From the NCBI GenBank assembly GCA_902779185.1, contig CACZAM010000009.1, positions 1 to 63,524 on the forward strand: a stretch of DNA of 63,524 bases, read 5' to 3'. Source of the stretch: an uncultured Eubacteriales bacterium (lineage in GTDB: Bacteria > Bacillota > Clostridia > Peptostreptococcales > Anaerovoracaceae). Of the stretch, positions 10,014-18,398 are shown piece by piece (position 1 is the stretch's first letter; each line of letters begins with the position of its first letter). The notes beneath the pieces are model-generated. The model saw only the letters and a list, made by a program, of their open reading frames with translations. It had not been told where the DNA came from and did not search any database. A program made the position numbers and the translations under genes.

Positions 10014-11312
10014 TTATTTGATCTTAATTAATAGCTCATTTATATCCCCGACCAGGTCAGGTATCTCATCCCTGTAGATGCGGCCCGAGAAGGCCTCACT
10101 CGGGAGAGATATGAACTTTGCGCTCTCCGGAACGATAGGCTTGTAGAGCGGATCGGCGATCACGAAAGCCGCGCCTTCGAGTTCAGGGATTATGTCGTCT
10201 TCATCAGGTGTCATGCGGTCGCACTCCCTCAGGATGCCTTCAGGGCACTCAGTTGCGCAGAGCACCTTTGCCGGGATCCCGCACTCAAGCTCTATGGTGC
10301 TTGCCAGCGACAGCGAAGTGATCCCCTCGCCGATCACGGCAGCGAAACCCTTTTCATAAGTGCTTTCGTCCCTGCCGGAGCTTCCGTCCAGGAACACTCC
10401 CGAGTCCACGCTTATCTCCGCCGACTCAAAAGTCTTTCCGAAGGATACGTCCTCAGCCTGCTCCCTGTATTTCTTCACATTGATGATGATCTGATCCGCC
10501 AGCAGAACCGGCAGCTCATTTCCCACCGGGAACCCGATCGCGTACGGCATTCCGAATCTCTCGTACAGCACCTTTGCCGCGCCGTATCCGGCTGCCGAAA
10601 CCACCAGGTTCACATCCGCCTCGGCCGAGCGCCTTATCTCGTCGAGGCTGCTTCCCATCGCCCACTTCGACACCACCTCGAAGCCTTCTCTTTCGAGCCA
10701 CTGAACGATGGAATCATCCGTTCCGTTGACAGAGAAATCGAGCGGGGTAAGTCCGAGAACATTGACCTTGATGCCGTTCGGCTTCATGCAGCAGCTGTCC
10801 ACTATCGAAGCGATTTTGCGCGCGGACATCTGCAGGGTGCTTCCGTCGCCTTTTTTATCCGCGGGATCATCTACGAAACGCTCCGCGATGCCTGCAAGCG
10901 CCATCGATGCCCCATGGATGTATGTGTTCATCCCGGTCGTCGGGAAGCCGAAGCTCGGTATGCCTGTTCTGTTCTCTATCACCGCGGCGACAGCTTCGAA
11001 GTCGAATCCCGTCATGGTCGGTATCGGCGTACCCGCGATCGCGATGAAAGCCGGCTTCAGAACGGCTGCCGCGTCGACTATATCGCTTATGAGCTTCTCA
11101 TCGTCGCCCATTATCGCTTCCATCTCGCTGATGCCGGAGATATAGACCATGCTGTCCATGTCGTACCAGCGCGGTTCGTCGTGGGTCGTGTACGTCGAGT
11201 TGCAGCCCGAAGCATCATGCATGATGGTCATGCCGCCAAGTTCAAACAACGCCGAGCACACGCCCATGACATCCGCTGAGTATGTAGAAATTATCCTTGC
11301 TGTCTGTTTCAT
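10014..11312 (-). CDS. Nitrogenase component 1-like oxidoreductase (second subunit)
   Basis: 432-residue protein of the NifD/NifK/BchN/CfbD superfamily. The N-terminal pattern GVCSALFELGGMTIMHDASGC gives two Cys, placed like the P-cluster or [4Fe-4S] ligands of NifK (C near the start, then ..H(G/D)..GC). The third region reads AGTPIPTMTGFDFEAV, with Thr where NifDK have Cys in a C-P-x-G-x-I-G-D type motif. The ATG at 11312 is chosen because it overlaps the preceding stop (ATGA) with a GAGGTG site before it; an in-frame GTG at 11321 is possible. It likely pairs with the next-door paralogue and takes electrons from the NifH-like protein. Substrate unknown. Confidence 0.8.
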   Translation of the reverse strand: MKQTARIISTYSADVMGVCSALFELGGMTIMHDASGCNSTYTTHDEPRWYDMDSMVYISGISEMEAIMGDDEKLISDIVDAAAVLKPAFIAIAGTPIPTMTGFDFEAVAAVIENRTGIPSFGFPTTGMNTYIHGASMALAGIAERFVDDPADKKGDGSTLQMSARKIASIVDSCCMKPNGIKVNVLGLTPLDFSVNGTDDSIVQWLEREGFEVVSKWAMGSSLDEIRRSAEADVNLVVSAAGYGAAKVLYERFGMPYAIGFPVGNELPVLLADQIIINVKKYREQAEDVSFGKTFESAEISVDSGVFLDGSSGRDESTYEKGFAAVIGEGITSLSLASTIELECGIPAKVLCATECPEGILRECDRMTPDEDDIIPELEGAAFVIADPLYKPIVPESAKFISLPSEAFSGRIYRDEIPDLVGDINELLIKIK

Positions 11313-12679
11313 CGTATGCACACCTCACAGCCCAGGCCTTTCACCTGCACAAGCTCGCGCATCTCCTTCTTTTCGAGGAATGCCTCGCGCATCATCCTGC
11401 ATGTTCTGGTAATAGCTTCGTAACCTGTCATCCCGCCGCCTTCAACAACGTTGATGAAGTGATCCGTCTCGTCGAAAGCAGCCGCTTTCTGCCCGATGGC
11501 AAGGATCTTCACTCCGTTCTGCGCTTCCGCGTTCGCGGTGCGCGCGAACCTCATTCCCGGATGGACCGTCGGGTAGATCATCAGGTCCGGATGCTCCTTC
11601 TGCAGGCTGTCGAAAGCAGCCCTGTCACCGCCCGGTATCCCGTCAGCATACACCTTTGTGACATTGATGCCGTGGCTGAGCAGCAGCCTGGCCAGCCCGA
11701 GCGGTCTCGGGCAGAATGTATAGTCGATGCTCACCGGAGTATCTCCGATAAGCTTTTTAGTCTCTTCCAGCTCCCTTTCGCACTCTTCCCTCAGCGCTGC
11801 GATCTCGTCGCTGCTCCTCGGTTCTATTCCAAGCACTCCGGCAAGTCCCGCGAAGGTTTCGTCTATCTCATCGTAGTCAAAGCTGAACTTCAGCACGTAG
11901 TGGATCCCGCCGAGCCTTTCCGAGAGCATGTCGCCGCCCGGCGCCGCATCCGGATTGTACGAAACGTATACACGGCTCTCCGCCATTTGCTGGTATTCTT
12001 CGTAGGTTTTGCACGATGTTATCTCGTGCACCTTAAGACCCGCGCCATTCAGGATCTTCACCAGATCGCTGTCCTCATCGGTCGGCAGATCGTTTCCGAT
12101 TATCGCGACGGCTTCAGGATCGATTTCCCTCTCATGCAGGAGCATGTAGAGGCGCGACCTCATGAGCTGGTCAGGGGTCAGGCCGCTCTTGCGCATGATA
12201 GGGTTCATGTAGCAGTCGGTAAAATCGATGTCGGGGAAGCGGCTCCTCAGAGTCGCGTATATCATGTCGAGATCGACTCCCGTGAAGTGATGCACGCAGC
12301 TCGTGTAGACGAGGACTGCAGGCGGACGCTTCGGGAGCTTGTTGATGATGTCCGTAACGCCCTCTATCACCAGGTCTTCCATGTCGCCGTCGAGGAGGTT
12401 GTTTTCCCTGACCGCGACCGTGGAGAATCTGTCGATCGTTCCCATCTCGGCGGCAGTCAGCACGACTCCGCGCAGGCAGCCCGCGGCGCACACGAATATT
12501 TCGTGTGCCTCCGGGATGAGCATCCCGGTGTGGACTATGTTCCACGTGCCGCGGGCCGGAGATGAATACTCCAGCCCCGACCTGAACGGCGCCGGGAAGT
12601 TCGCGTCCGCGATCCTCACATGAGGTATCTCATCCGCGCTCAGCCTTGTATTCTGTTTTTCGTTTACTTTTTTCAGCAT
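11309..12679 (-). CDS. Nitrogenase component 1-like oxidoreductase (first subunit)
   Basis: 456-residue relative of NifD/NifK. Cys candidates for an inter-subunit cluster are seen in [12 protein letters not shown] (near residues 64-68) and [13 protein letters not shown] (near 130), which is the NifD order. A His in the C-terminal part ([19 protein letters not shown]) falls near the place of the cofactor His of NifD, but that alignment is only by eye. The C-terminus ends in a second Cys pair (GLGCEVCIR). Its ATG overlaps the NifH-like stop by seven bases, so translation is coupled. No NifE, NifN or NifB homologue is present, arguing against an FeMo-type nitrogenase. Confidence 0.8.
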   Translation of the reverse strand: MLKKVNEKQNTRLSADEIPHVRIADANFPAPFRSGLEYSSPARGTWNIVHTGMLIPEAHEIFVCAAGCLRGVVLTAAEMGTIDRFSTVAVRENNLLDGDMEDLVIEGVTDIINKLPKRPPAVLVYTSCVHHFTGVDLDMIYATLRSRFPDIDFTDCYMNPIMRKSGLTPDQLMRSRLYMLLHEREIDPEAVAIIGNDLPTDEDSDLVKILNGAGLKVHEITSCKTYEEYQQMAESRVYVSYNPDAAPGGDMLSERLGGIHYVLKFSFDYDEIDETFAGLAGVLGIEPRSSDEIAALREECERELEETKKLIGDTPVSIDYTFCPRPLGLARLLLSHGINVTKVYADGIPGGDRAAFDSLQKEHPDLMIYPTVHPGMRFARTANAEAQNGVKILAIGQKAAAFDETDHFINVVEGGGMTGYEAITRTCRMMREAFLEKKEMRELVQVKGLGCEVCIR

Positions 12680-13443
12680 AGTCTCATTCCTGAATTGCAG
12701 ATCTCAAGGAGTTTTTTCGCGAGTGTGCGGTATTCGCCGGCCATCTCGCTGTCTGGGAATGCCTCGATGACTGTCTTTCCTAGATCTTCCGCATCAGTGA
12801 CCGTTTCGCTGCGACTCAGCTCGCCGATCACTTCCGAATTTATGTCCGAGGCGAGCTCCGCGACCTTCGCGTCCTCATCGCGGACGTTCCTGCGGTTGAG
12901 GATTATTCCGCCAAGCGTCGCATATCCTCTGTCCTTGAAGCCGTCGAGAGCTACCGCTATGTTCGCGGCGGCGTGGATGGCCATGTTCTCACCTGAGGTG
13001 ATCACGAATACCTTGTCAGCATAGCCGCCGCGCATCGGCATCGAGAATCCTCCGCAGACAACATCGCCCAGTACGTCATAAATGACGACATCTGGCTTGA
13101 AAGTCTCATAGGCTCCCTTTTCCTTCAGTTTGTCGAGAGCTGCGATTATGCCGCGCCCCGCGCATCCGAGTCCCGGAGTAGGGCCGCCGGCTTCCACGCA
13201 GATGACTCCGCCGTAGCCTTCCTTTACCATGTCAGAGAGTTCAAAGGCGTTCTTGCGTTCTCTCACAAGATCGAGCACCGTTGTCATGTCGCCATGCCCG
13301 TGCAGGCTCGAGGTCGAATCCGCCTTAGGGTCGCAGCCTATCTGCATTACCTTATAGCCCATATCCGCGAGCGCGGCCGACACGTTCGACACCGTGGTCG
13401 ACTTGCCTATTCCGCCTTTTCCGTAAACCGCAATTTTGATCAT
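12673..13443 (-). CDS. NifH/BchL-like Fe protein (ATP-dependent electron donor)
   Basis: 256-residue homodimeric ATPase expected to carry one [4Fe-4S] cluster and feed electrons to the component-1-like proteins next door. Walker A (GKGGIGKST) lies at residues 8-16 and the switch-I type motif GCDPKADST at 36-44. Both cluster ligands are conserved: Cys94 in GLGCAGRG and Cys130 in [10 protein letters not shown]. The length is close to CfbC/BchL types and shorter than most NifH proteins. It is translationally coupled to the downstream component-1 gene. Function as a reductase is well supported; the reaction is not known. Confidence 0.92.
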   Translation of the reverse strand: MIKIAVYGKGGIGKSTTVSNVSAALADMGYKVMQIGCDPKADSTSSLHGHGDMTTVLDLVRERKNAFELSDMVKEGYGGVICVEAGGPTPGLGCAGRGIIAALDKLKEKGAYETFKPDVVIYDVLGDVVCGGFSMPMRGGYADKVFVITSGENMAIHAAANIAVALDGFKDRGYATLGGIILNRRNVRDEDAKVAELASDINSEVIGELSRSETVTDAEDLGKTVIEAFPDSEMAGEYRTLAKKLLEICNSGMRLC

Positions 13444-13489
13444 TTTGCATTCCTTCCTTCATGCAGCCTGCGTGGCTGCAGGTATATTT

Positions 13490-14581
13490 CTATTCGTATG
13501 TCGTCTTTACGCTGATGTCCGGGATGAGACTCAGTCTGTGCGAAAGAGCTTCAATATCCGCTGCCGGTCCCTCGAGCATCACGGTGATAATGTATTTGTC
13601 GGATCTCCTGTGCGGCAGACCCATCCTGCCTATGAGGAGATGATTGTAATCCCTGAACGCGCTGTTTATGAGGGCGGCGTGATCGTTGTTCCGCATGATC
13701 ACAGTCACGGAGGCGAGTATCGTCTCATCCCTGACAGCCGGTCCCTCCGCGCTGTCTTCCGATATTCCGACTGCCACAACGTTCTTCATTATATTATGCG
13801 GTGTCTCCACCTCTCCTATGAGGGCTTCGACTCCGAACGCATGGCGGATGTTCTCCTCGGTCACAACGCCCGTTGTTTCTCCGAAGATGCTCTTTCCGTC
13901 CTTTGAAAGCATCAGTGCCTTTCCTGCGCGCTGGAGCGCGTGGGCCGGGTAATGCGTGTTGAATATGCACGCGACACCTTCTGCCGCCAGAGCGGTCATC
14001 GCGTCGAGCACTATGAGCTGGTTTTTGAAGTCGAGGTTGGACTCCGGCTCATCGAGCACCAGTATCTCAGGTTCGGCCGCCATCGCACGTGCTATGAGCA
14101 CCATCTGCAGCTCACCGCCGCTTATCGCGTAGCACGGCTTGTCGGCAAGATGCGATATCCCCAGCCTCTCCATCACGCTCTCCGCGACCTTCATGTCTTC
14201 AGCTGAAGGAGCAGAGAAAGCTCCTATGCGGCTGCTTCGTCCGAGGAGCACGGTCTGGAACGCCGTGTAGGATACCGCGGCTGATCTGGCCTGAGGCACG
14301 TATGCCATCCTGCGCCATAGTTTTGAAGCCGGTATGCTCCGTATGTCCTCGCCGTCCAGCAGGCTGCGGCCGCTCTGCCAGTGGAGCATGTCCATCATGC
14401 ACCTCAGAAGTGTCGTTTTGCCCGCACCGTTAGGACCCAGCACGGCGAGTATCTCGCCCGGATCAAGTTCTATATTGATGTCTTTGAGTATCTGCGGTCC
14501 GCTCTTATACGCAAAGCTGCCGTTTTCTATCCTGAGGAGGGCATCGCCGGAACGCGCATCGTTTCTTATCTGTCCGTTCAT
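13490..14581 (-). CDS. FecE/BtuD-type ABC ATPase fused to a TM1266-like regulatory domain
   Basis: 363 residues. Residues 1-255 are an importer ATPase: Walker A GPNGAGKTT, Q-loop in YVPQARS, signature ISGGELQ (Glu in place of the usual Gln), Walker B ILVLDEPESNLD. Residues about 285-363 are a second domain (ILASVTVIMRNNDHAALI, LLIGRMGLPHRRSDKYIIT) that matches the stand-alone 81-residue protein coded at 15799-16044. That family (TM1266, an iron-only hydrogenase system regulator) has an ACT/NikR-C-like fold. The ATG at 14581 overlaps the permease stop (ATGA). The fusion suggests transport activity is gated by a ligand or metal sensed by the added domain. Confidence 0.85.
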   Translation of the reverse strand: MNGQIRNDARSGDALLRIENGSFAYKSGPQILKDINIELDPGEILAVLGPNGAGKTTLLRCMMDMLHWQSGRSLLDGEDIRSIPASKLWRRMAYVPQARSAAVSYTAFQTVLLGRSSRIGAFSAPSAEDMKVAESVMERLGISHLADKPCYAISGGELQMVLIARAMAAEPEILVLDEPESNLDFKNQLIVLDAMTALAAEGVACIFNTHYPAHALQRAGKALMLSKDGKSIFGETTGVVTEENIRHAFGVEALIGEVETPHNIMKNVVAVGISEDSAEGPAVRDETILASVTVIMRNNDHAALINSAFRDYNHLLIGRMGLPHRRSDKYIITVMLEGPAADIEALSHRLSLIPDISVKTTYE

Positions 14582-15600
14582 ATGCGCCAGCCTCCGCTTC
14601 TTCTCATCAGAACTATAAAGAACGGCGCGCCTATCATGGCAGTCAGTATCGATACGGGTATCTCCGCCGCGGATATGCTGCGCGCCAGTGTGTCTACGAT
14701 TATCATGAAAACGGCTCCGAAGCTCACGGAAGCCGGTACTATCGAGAGATGGTTGTTTCCGAACAGCATGCGGCACATGTGAGGTATCAGAAGTCCCACC
14801 CATCCTACCTGTCCGCACATCGATACGCAGGATGCCGTGATGGCTGTCGCCGCCACAACGGTGACGCCCCTGAGCAGACGGAGGTTGACGCCCGACGCCT
14901 TCGCTTCATCATCGGAAAGAGGCAGCAGATTCATGCGCCATCTTATGAGCATGAAGAGCACAATGCCGGCAATTATCACCGGCGCGCCGAGCGAAAGCGT
15001 GCGGTAGTTGGCCTTGTCGAGCCCGCCCATCAGCCAGTATGTTATGGCCGGGAGCTGGGATTCGGCGTCAGCCGCGAACTTTACAAAGGATATGAGTGCG
15101 GAGAACAGCGATCCTATCATTATGCCGGAAAGCACGATGTAGCTGAGTCCTCCCTTGTCCTTGCCTGAGCCTGCAAGCCATGTGAGCGCTACAGCAAATC
15201 CGCCCATTGCGAGTCCCATCAGCTGTATGCCTATCAGGTTGAATCCGAGCAGTATGCCGAGGGCAGCGCCGAAAGCCGCGCCGCTTGCCACGCCCAGCGT
15301 GTCAGGTGTCGCGAGCGGATTCGCGAAAAGGCTCTGGAACGCGCATCCGGATACCGAAAGTCCGGCTCCTACAAGCACTGCAAGAATTATGCGCGGGAGT
15401 CTCAGCTGCATCACGGTCTTTTCTATCAGCTCGCTCGAAGCGTGCTTCCCCGACAGAGCGGCGCGGAGCACTTCAAAGACCTCACCCGGGGCGATCGACA
15501 TGCGTCCGATCCCCAGGGCGATGATGGCTGCGATAAACGGCAGCACAATAAGTATTACGATCCATGCGGCTCCAAGCCTTCCGTCTCTTCTGAGGCTCAT
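14578..15600 (-). CDS. FecCD/BtuC-type ABC transporter permease
   Basis: 340-residue integral membrane protein with about ten hydrophobic segments, the membrane part of the importer formed with the fused ATPase downstream and the binding lipoprotein of the same block. Family landmarks are seen: LRLPRIILAVLVGAGLSVSG, QSLFANPLATPDTLGVASGA and the C-terminal GQVGWVGLLIPHMCRML. The ATG at 15600 starts the normal N-terminus; its ribosome site is weak (AGGA about 14 bases upstream). The frame upstream reads through a hairpin and is not considered coding. Confidence 0.9.
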   Translation of the reverse strand: MSLRRDGRLGAAWIVILIVLPFIAAIIALGIGRMSIAPGEVFEVLRAALSGKHASSELIEKTVMQLRLPRIILAVLVGAGLSVSGCAFQSLFANPLATPDTLGVASGAAFGAALGILLGFNLIGIQLMGLAMGGFAVALTWLAGSGKDKGGLSYIVLSGIMIGSLFSALISFVKFAADAESQLPAITYWLMGGLDKANYRTLSLGAPVIIAGIVLFMLIRWRMNLLPLSDDEAKASGVNLRLLRGVTVVAATAITASCVSMCGQVGWVGLLIPHMCRMLFGNNHLSIVPASVSFGAVFMIIVDTLARSISAAEIPVSILTAMIGAPFFIVLMRRSGGWRI

Positions 15601-15655
15601 CTGCTTGCTTTGTTTCCTTTTTTGATTGTTTTTTACGGTGACTCCTGCCCAATAA

Positions 15656-15689
15656 CCAAAACAGCCCCGCTCCGTGTGAAGCAAGGCTG
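15656..15689 (-). terminator. Possible terminator or attenuator before the permease gene
   Basis: On the minus strand CAGCC-TTGCT...AGCGG-GGCTG forms a hairpin followed by TTTT. It lies in the 198-base gap between the TM1266-like gene and the permease, so it could limit transcription into the importer and reductase genes. No known riboswitch core was recognised around it. Confidence 0.45.
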
Positions 15690-15798
15690 CATAGATACAA
15701 ATATCAGTACGCGAAAAAGCGTCCTTTCAAATGATCAGCGTCGCATCTTGCTTCGGCCTCAAACCCTCTTCATGGGATTTCGGCTTCAGGAGGATGTT

Positions 15799-16044
15799 TC
15801 AGACTTTGGCATAGGTCACCTTGGCATTGATACCGTCAAGACGCCCGAGCGCTCCGGTGAGTGAGTTGATCCTATCCATCGGTGCGTCAATGGCTATGCT
15901 GATTATGCTGATCCCCTTTTCCTTATACGGGATCCCCATGCGTCCGATAATATAAGCGGAATACTCATGGAGCAGATCATTCAGCATCTCCACCCGGTCG
16001 GACTGCGTGACGATAATGCTTATCACGGCGACTCTGGTTTCCAT
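15799..16044 (-). CDS. TM1266-family small regulator (ACT/NikR-C-like)
   Basis: 81-residue protein METRVAVISIIV... with the family core AYIIGRMGIPYKEKGIS and a final beta strand NAKVTYAKV. The family is known as a putative regulator of iron-only hydrogenase systems and folds like ACT or nickel-responsive NikR C-terminal domains. The ATPase gene at 13490-14581 carries a homologous domain at its C-terminus, so the two may form mixed oligomers. An AGGAGAT ribosome site precedes the ATG. Ligand unknown. Confidence 0.8.
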   Translation of the reverse strand: METRVAVISIIVTQSDRVEMLNDLLHEYSAYIIGRMGIPYKEKGISIISIAIDAPMDRINSLTGALGRLDGINAKVTYAKV

Positions 16045-16088
16045 TGTTGATCTCCTGTTTTCAGTTGTAAAGTGATTCTAACACATAC

Positions 16089-17327
16089 TTATTCCTGCGG
16101 CAATCTTCTGTGATCCTCCACTTTGTTTATGGTGAGGAACACAACGACAGCTCCGGCAGCTGTCACCAGCGCCGCCACAAAGGTAAGGACCTTTGCTCCG
16201 GATGCGTCGAGTATCCAGCCTCCCGCAAGGCTTGCGATGATAGCTGAGAAAGTAAACATCATCGTGAAGAGAGACTGTCCCTTGACCGCTTCTCCAGGGC
16301 TCATTATCTCATTTACGTAATAGACCATGGCAGGCATAAGGAGCGCGAACGCTGCTACCTGGAATGCCTGCGCAGCAAACAGCAGTTTTACCGAACCGGC
16401 AAGCCAGCATACCACGATCTTCCCGGTGAAACCGAGCGAAGACAGCTTTATGAGAGTCCGGCTTGAGAAGTGCCTGTGTATCCTGCCGAAAAAGACCATC
16501 GTCGGTATTTCGAGAAAAGCCATAAGGGAAAGGACCCTGCCGGCCTGCTCGGTAGTGCCTCCTGCTCCTGCTGCTATCTGCGGCATGTAGTTGCTGATGA
16601 TGGCGTTGCTGAAGAGCAGCCCTGATAGCCCCAGATTCATTATGAAGAAGTATTTATTGCGTCTGATGAATGCCTTAAGGTCTATCCTTTCATCATCCGA
16701 ATCTGTTTCATCTGGTGTTTTTCCGTTGTGCTCAGCGATCTCAATATCGTTTGCCCTCTTCATTTTTTTGAAACTGTATCTTGTGATGAAGAGCATCACT
16801 ATGAGCAGCGCGCATGCCGCCTCCATGCATACCGGGACCGACATTTCACCCTTCTTCTCTATGAGTGTGCCGAGCACAGCCACTATGATGGAATATCCCA
16901 GAGAGCCGCCTGCCCGGCCTATCCCGTAGTTTACATCCGCGCCGCTTTCGCTGAGCCTGAAGGCAAGTGAATTTAGCAGAGGCTGTATCAGAGAGTGTAT
17001 CGCCAGAACGGCCGCAATAGCCGCTGCCAGCAGGAATGATCCGTTGCCGAAAAAAAAGTAACCCGCGCCGGTCAGCATTATGAGAAGTATCATCCATACC
17101 ATAGCGTCGATTATCTTTATCCCCTTTGCCCTGTCCATATGGTCGGCAACAAAAGGCTGCAGACCCAGCGCCAGCAGATTCGCGGCAGCGAACATTATGC
17201 CGATATGCATGTTGTTATAGCCTTTTGCGAGCATAAAAACCGAGGCAAAACTGCCTGTGATACCATAGATCATCCAGAATGCCCCGTGTGTTAATGTGTA
17301 TTCAGTATTAAGCTTTAAAGAATTCAA
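16089..17327 (-). CDS. Major facilitator superfamily transporter (LacY/nucleoside symporter-like)
   Basis: 412-residue polytopic membrane protein with about 12 hydrophobic segments. A central charged loop lies near residues 190-215 (KKMKRANDIEIAEHNGKTPDE). The motif GYNNMHIGIMFAAANLLAL and the repeated layout fit the oligosaccharide/proton symporter group. The frame begins with TTG at 17327, which lies 22 bases after the flavoprotein stop; the first ATG is 18 codons in, within the first membrane helix, so the TTG start is preferred although its ribosome site is weak. It sits between the flavoprotein and the TM1266 gene and may export or import a product of the reductase system. Confidence 0.75.
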   Translation of the reverse strand: MNSLKLNTEYTLTHGAFWMIYGITGSFASVFMLAKGYNNMHIGIMFAAANLLALGLQPFVADHMDRAKGIKIIDAMVWMILLIMLTGAGYFFFGNGSFLLAAAIAAVLAIHSLIQPLLNSLAFRLSESGADVNYGIGRAGGSLGYSIIVAVLGTLIEKKGEMSVPVCMEAACALLIVMLFITRYSFKKMKRANDIEIAEHNGKTPDETDSDDERIDLKAFIRRNKYFFIMNLGLSGLLFSNAIISNYMPQIAAGAGGTTEQAGRVLSLMAFLEIPTMVFFGRIHRHFSSRTLIKLSSLGFTGKIVVCWLAGSVKLLFAAQAFQVAAFALLMPAMVYYVNEIMSPGEAVKGQSLFTMMFTFSAIIASLAGGWILDASGAKVLTFVAALVTAAGAVVVFLTINKVEDHRRLPQE

Positions 17328-17349
17328 ATCTATTTCAGTCTCCAGTCTG

Positions 17350-18210
17350 TCAGAACTCCTTTTCGATCTCGTTCAGGCGCTCGAGTATAGCATGAGCCGC
17401 GATGTTTCCTTCACCGACCGCCTTCGCTATCTGATACGGCCTGCCGGTGCAGTCGCCCGCAGCGTAGCAGCCTTTAAAATTTGTCTCCTGGCTGCGGCCC
17501 ACCTTTATGTGAGCGCCATCCATCTCAAGACCCGGAAGCACCGTTGACGGCGCGATGGCAGGCCTCAGAATGAAGATGCCGTCCACGTCTATCTTAGTGC
17601 CGTCTGTAAGTTCAATAGAATCGCACTTCATACCGCCATCAAGCTTCTTTACAGGCAGTTTGAGCACTTCAGCATTTTCAGCATCTGTTCTGTAACCGAA
17701 GCTGGTGTAGATATACAGCTTGCCGCAGATCTCTTCGAGATACTTTATATCGTGCTCCATGCGTTCATCCGTGCAATAAACAGCTGCTGTCTTTCCTTTG
17801 TACAGGAATCCGTCGCATGTAGCGCAGTAGCTCACGCCCGCGCCGAGAAGTCTTGCCTCGTTCTCCATTCCCCTGGCAGCAGCTATGCCGGTTGAGAGCA
17901 GCACAGTGCGCGCTTCAAACATCTCGTTGTCCGCGAGTATCATGAAGCTGCCGCCCATGTCCGCTATATTGGTCACGCGCTTGTCTGCAGGCTCGAGCCC
18001 AAGCTCCTCAGCCTGCTCGCGGAACTTCTTATTCAGATCGGCACCCGAAACCATGGCTACGCCCGGATAGTTAGCTATCTTCTCGGACTTGCCTACTTTG
18101 TCGCTCAGCTCATTTGAGCCGAACCAGATGATCTCCTTGTTGTGGAGCTTCAGCGTGAGTGCTGCGGAAAGACCCGCAGGACCAGTCCCTATAATTGCAA
18201 CATCGTACAT
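17350..18210 (-). CDS. Thioredoxin reductase-like NAD(P)H flavoprotein
   Basis: 286-residue pyridine nucleotide-disulfide oxidoreductase. The FAD motif GTGPAGLSAALTL is at the N-terminus, the redox-active CxxC is seen in SYCATCDGFLYKG near residue 135, and a C-terminal FAD motif reads GCYAAGDCTGRPYQIAKAVGEG. The NAD(P) part lacks an obvious GGGxxA and instead reads GKTAAVYCTDERMEHD, so the nucleotide preference is unclear. No thioredoxin gene is nearby. Being directly upstream of the transporter and nitrogenase-like genes, it may supply electrons to that system rather than to thioredoxin. Confidence 0.82.
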   Translation of the reverse strand: MYDVAIIGTGPAGLSAALTLKLHNKEIIWFGSNELSDKVGKSEKIANYPGVAMVSGADLNKKFREQAEELGLEPADKRVTNIADMGGSFMILADNEMFEARTVLLSTGIAAARGMENEARLLGAGVSYCATCDGFLYKGKTAAVYCTDERMEHDIKYLEEICGKLYIYTSFGYRTDAENAEVLKLPVKKLDGGMKCDSIELTDGTKIDVDGIFILRPAIAPSTVLPGLEMDGAHIKVGRSQETNFKGCYAAGDCTGRPYQIAKAVGEGNIAAHAILERLNEIEKEF

Positions 18211-18227
18211 AGTTGACCCTCTTTCTT

Positions 18228-18398
18228 AATAATAGATAAAAGCCTCTAAAGTATCCGAGCGAGAGGCCAATTTGAAGCCGGTTACGAGGGGAGCGCGAGC
18301 GGTTTGCCCGCGAAGCGCGAGCCCGAAACCGTTGCGTCGCAAATTTTGAGCCGGGAGGCGTACTCGAGCGAGGAACTTTTGAGGCTTTAGTTATTATA
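18228..18398. repeat. Large palindromic intergenic element
   Basis: Imperfect inverted repeats of about 24 bases bound this 170-base gap (left arm 18228-18252, right arm 18375-18398; shared core AAAGCCTC.AAAGT). Inside is a GC-rich hairpin (CGGTTT...GAAACCG enclosing CCGCG.AGCGCG) and two related direct segments beginning CAA(A)TTT(T)GA. The right arm overlaps the hypB stop codon. The whole can fold into one long stem with a branched head. It looks like a REP/MITE-type repeat or a structured RNA; copies elsewhere in the genome would decide. Confidence 0.55.

Noticed and set aside
12673-13443. Classical nitrogenase (N2-fixing) assignment
   Set aside because: No nifB, nifE, nifN or other cofactor genes, and component-1 ligands are incomplete; only nitrogenase-like is supported.
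15601-15798. Cobalamin riboswitch before the FecCD permease
   Set aside because: The conserved B12-box and core (GCCACTG, GGGAA) are absent; only a hairpin was kept as a possible attenuator.
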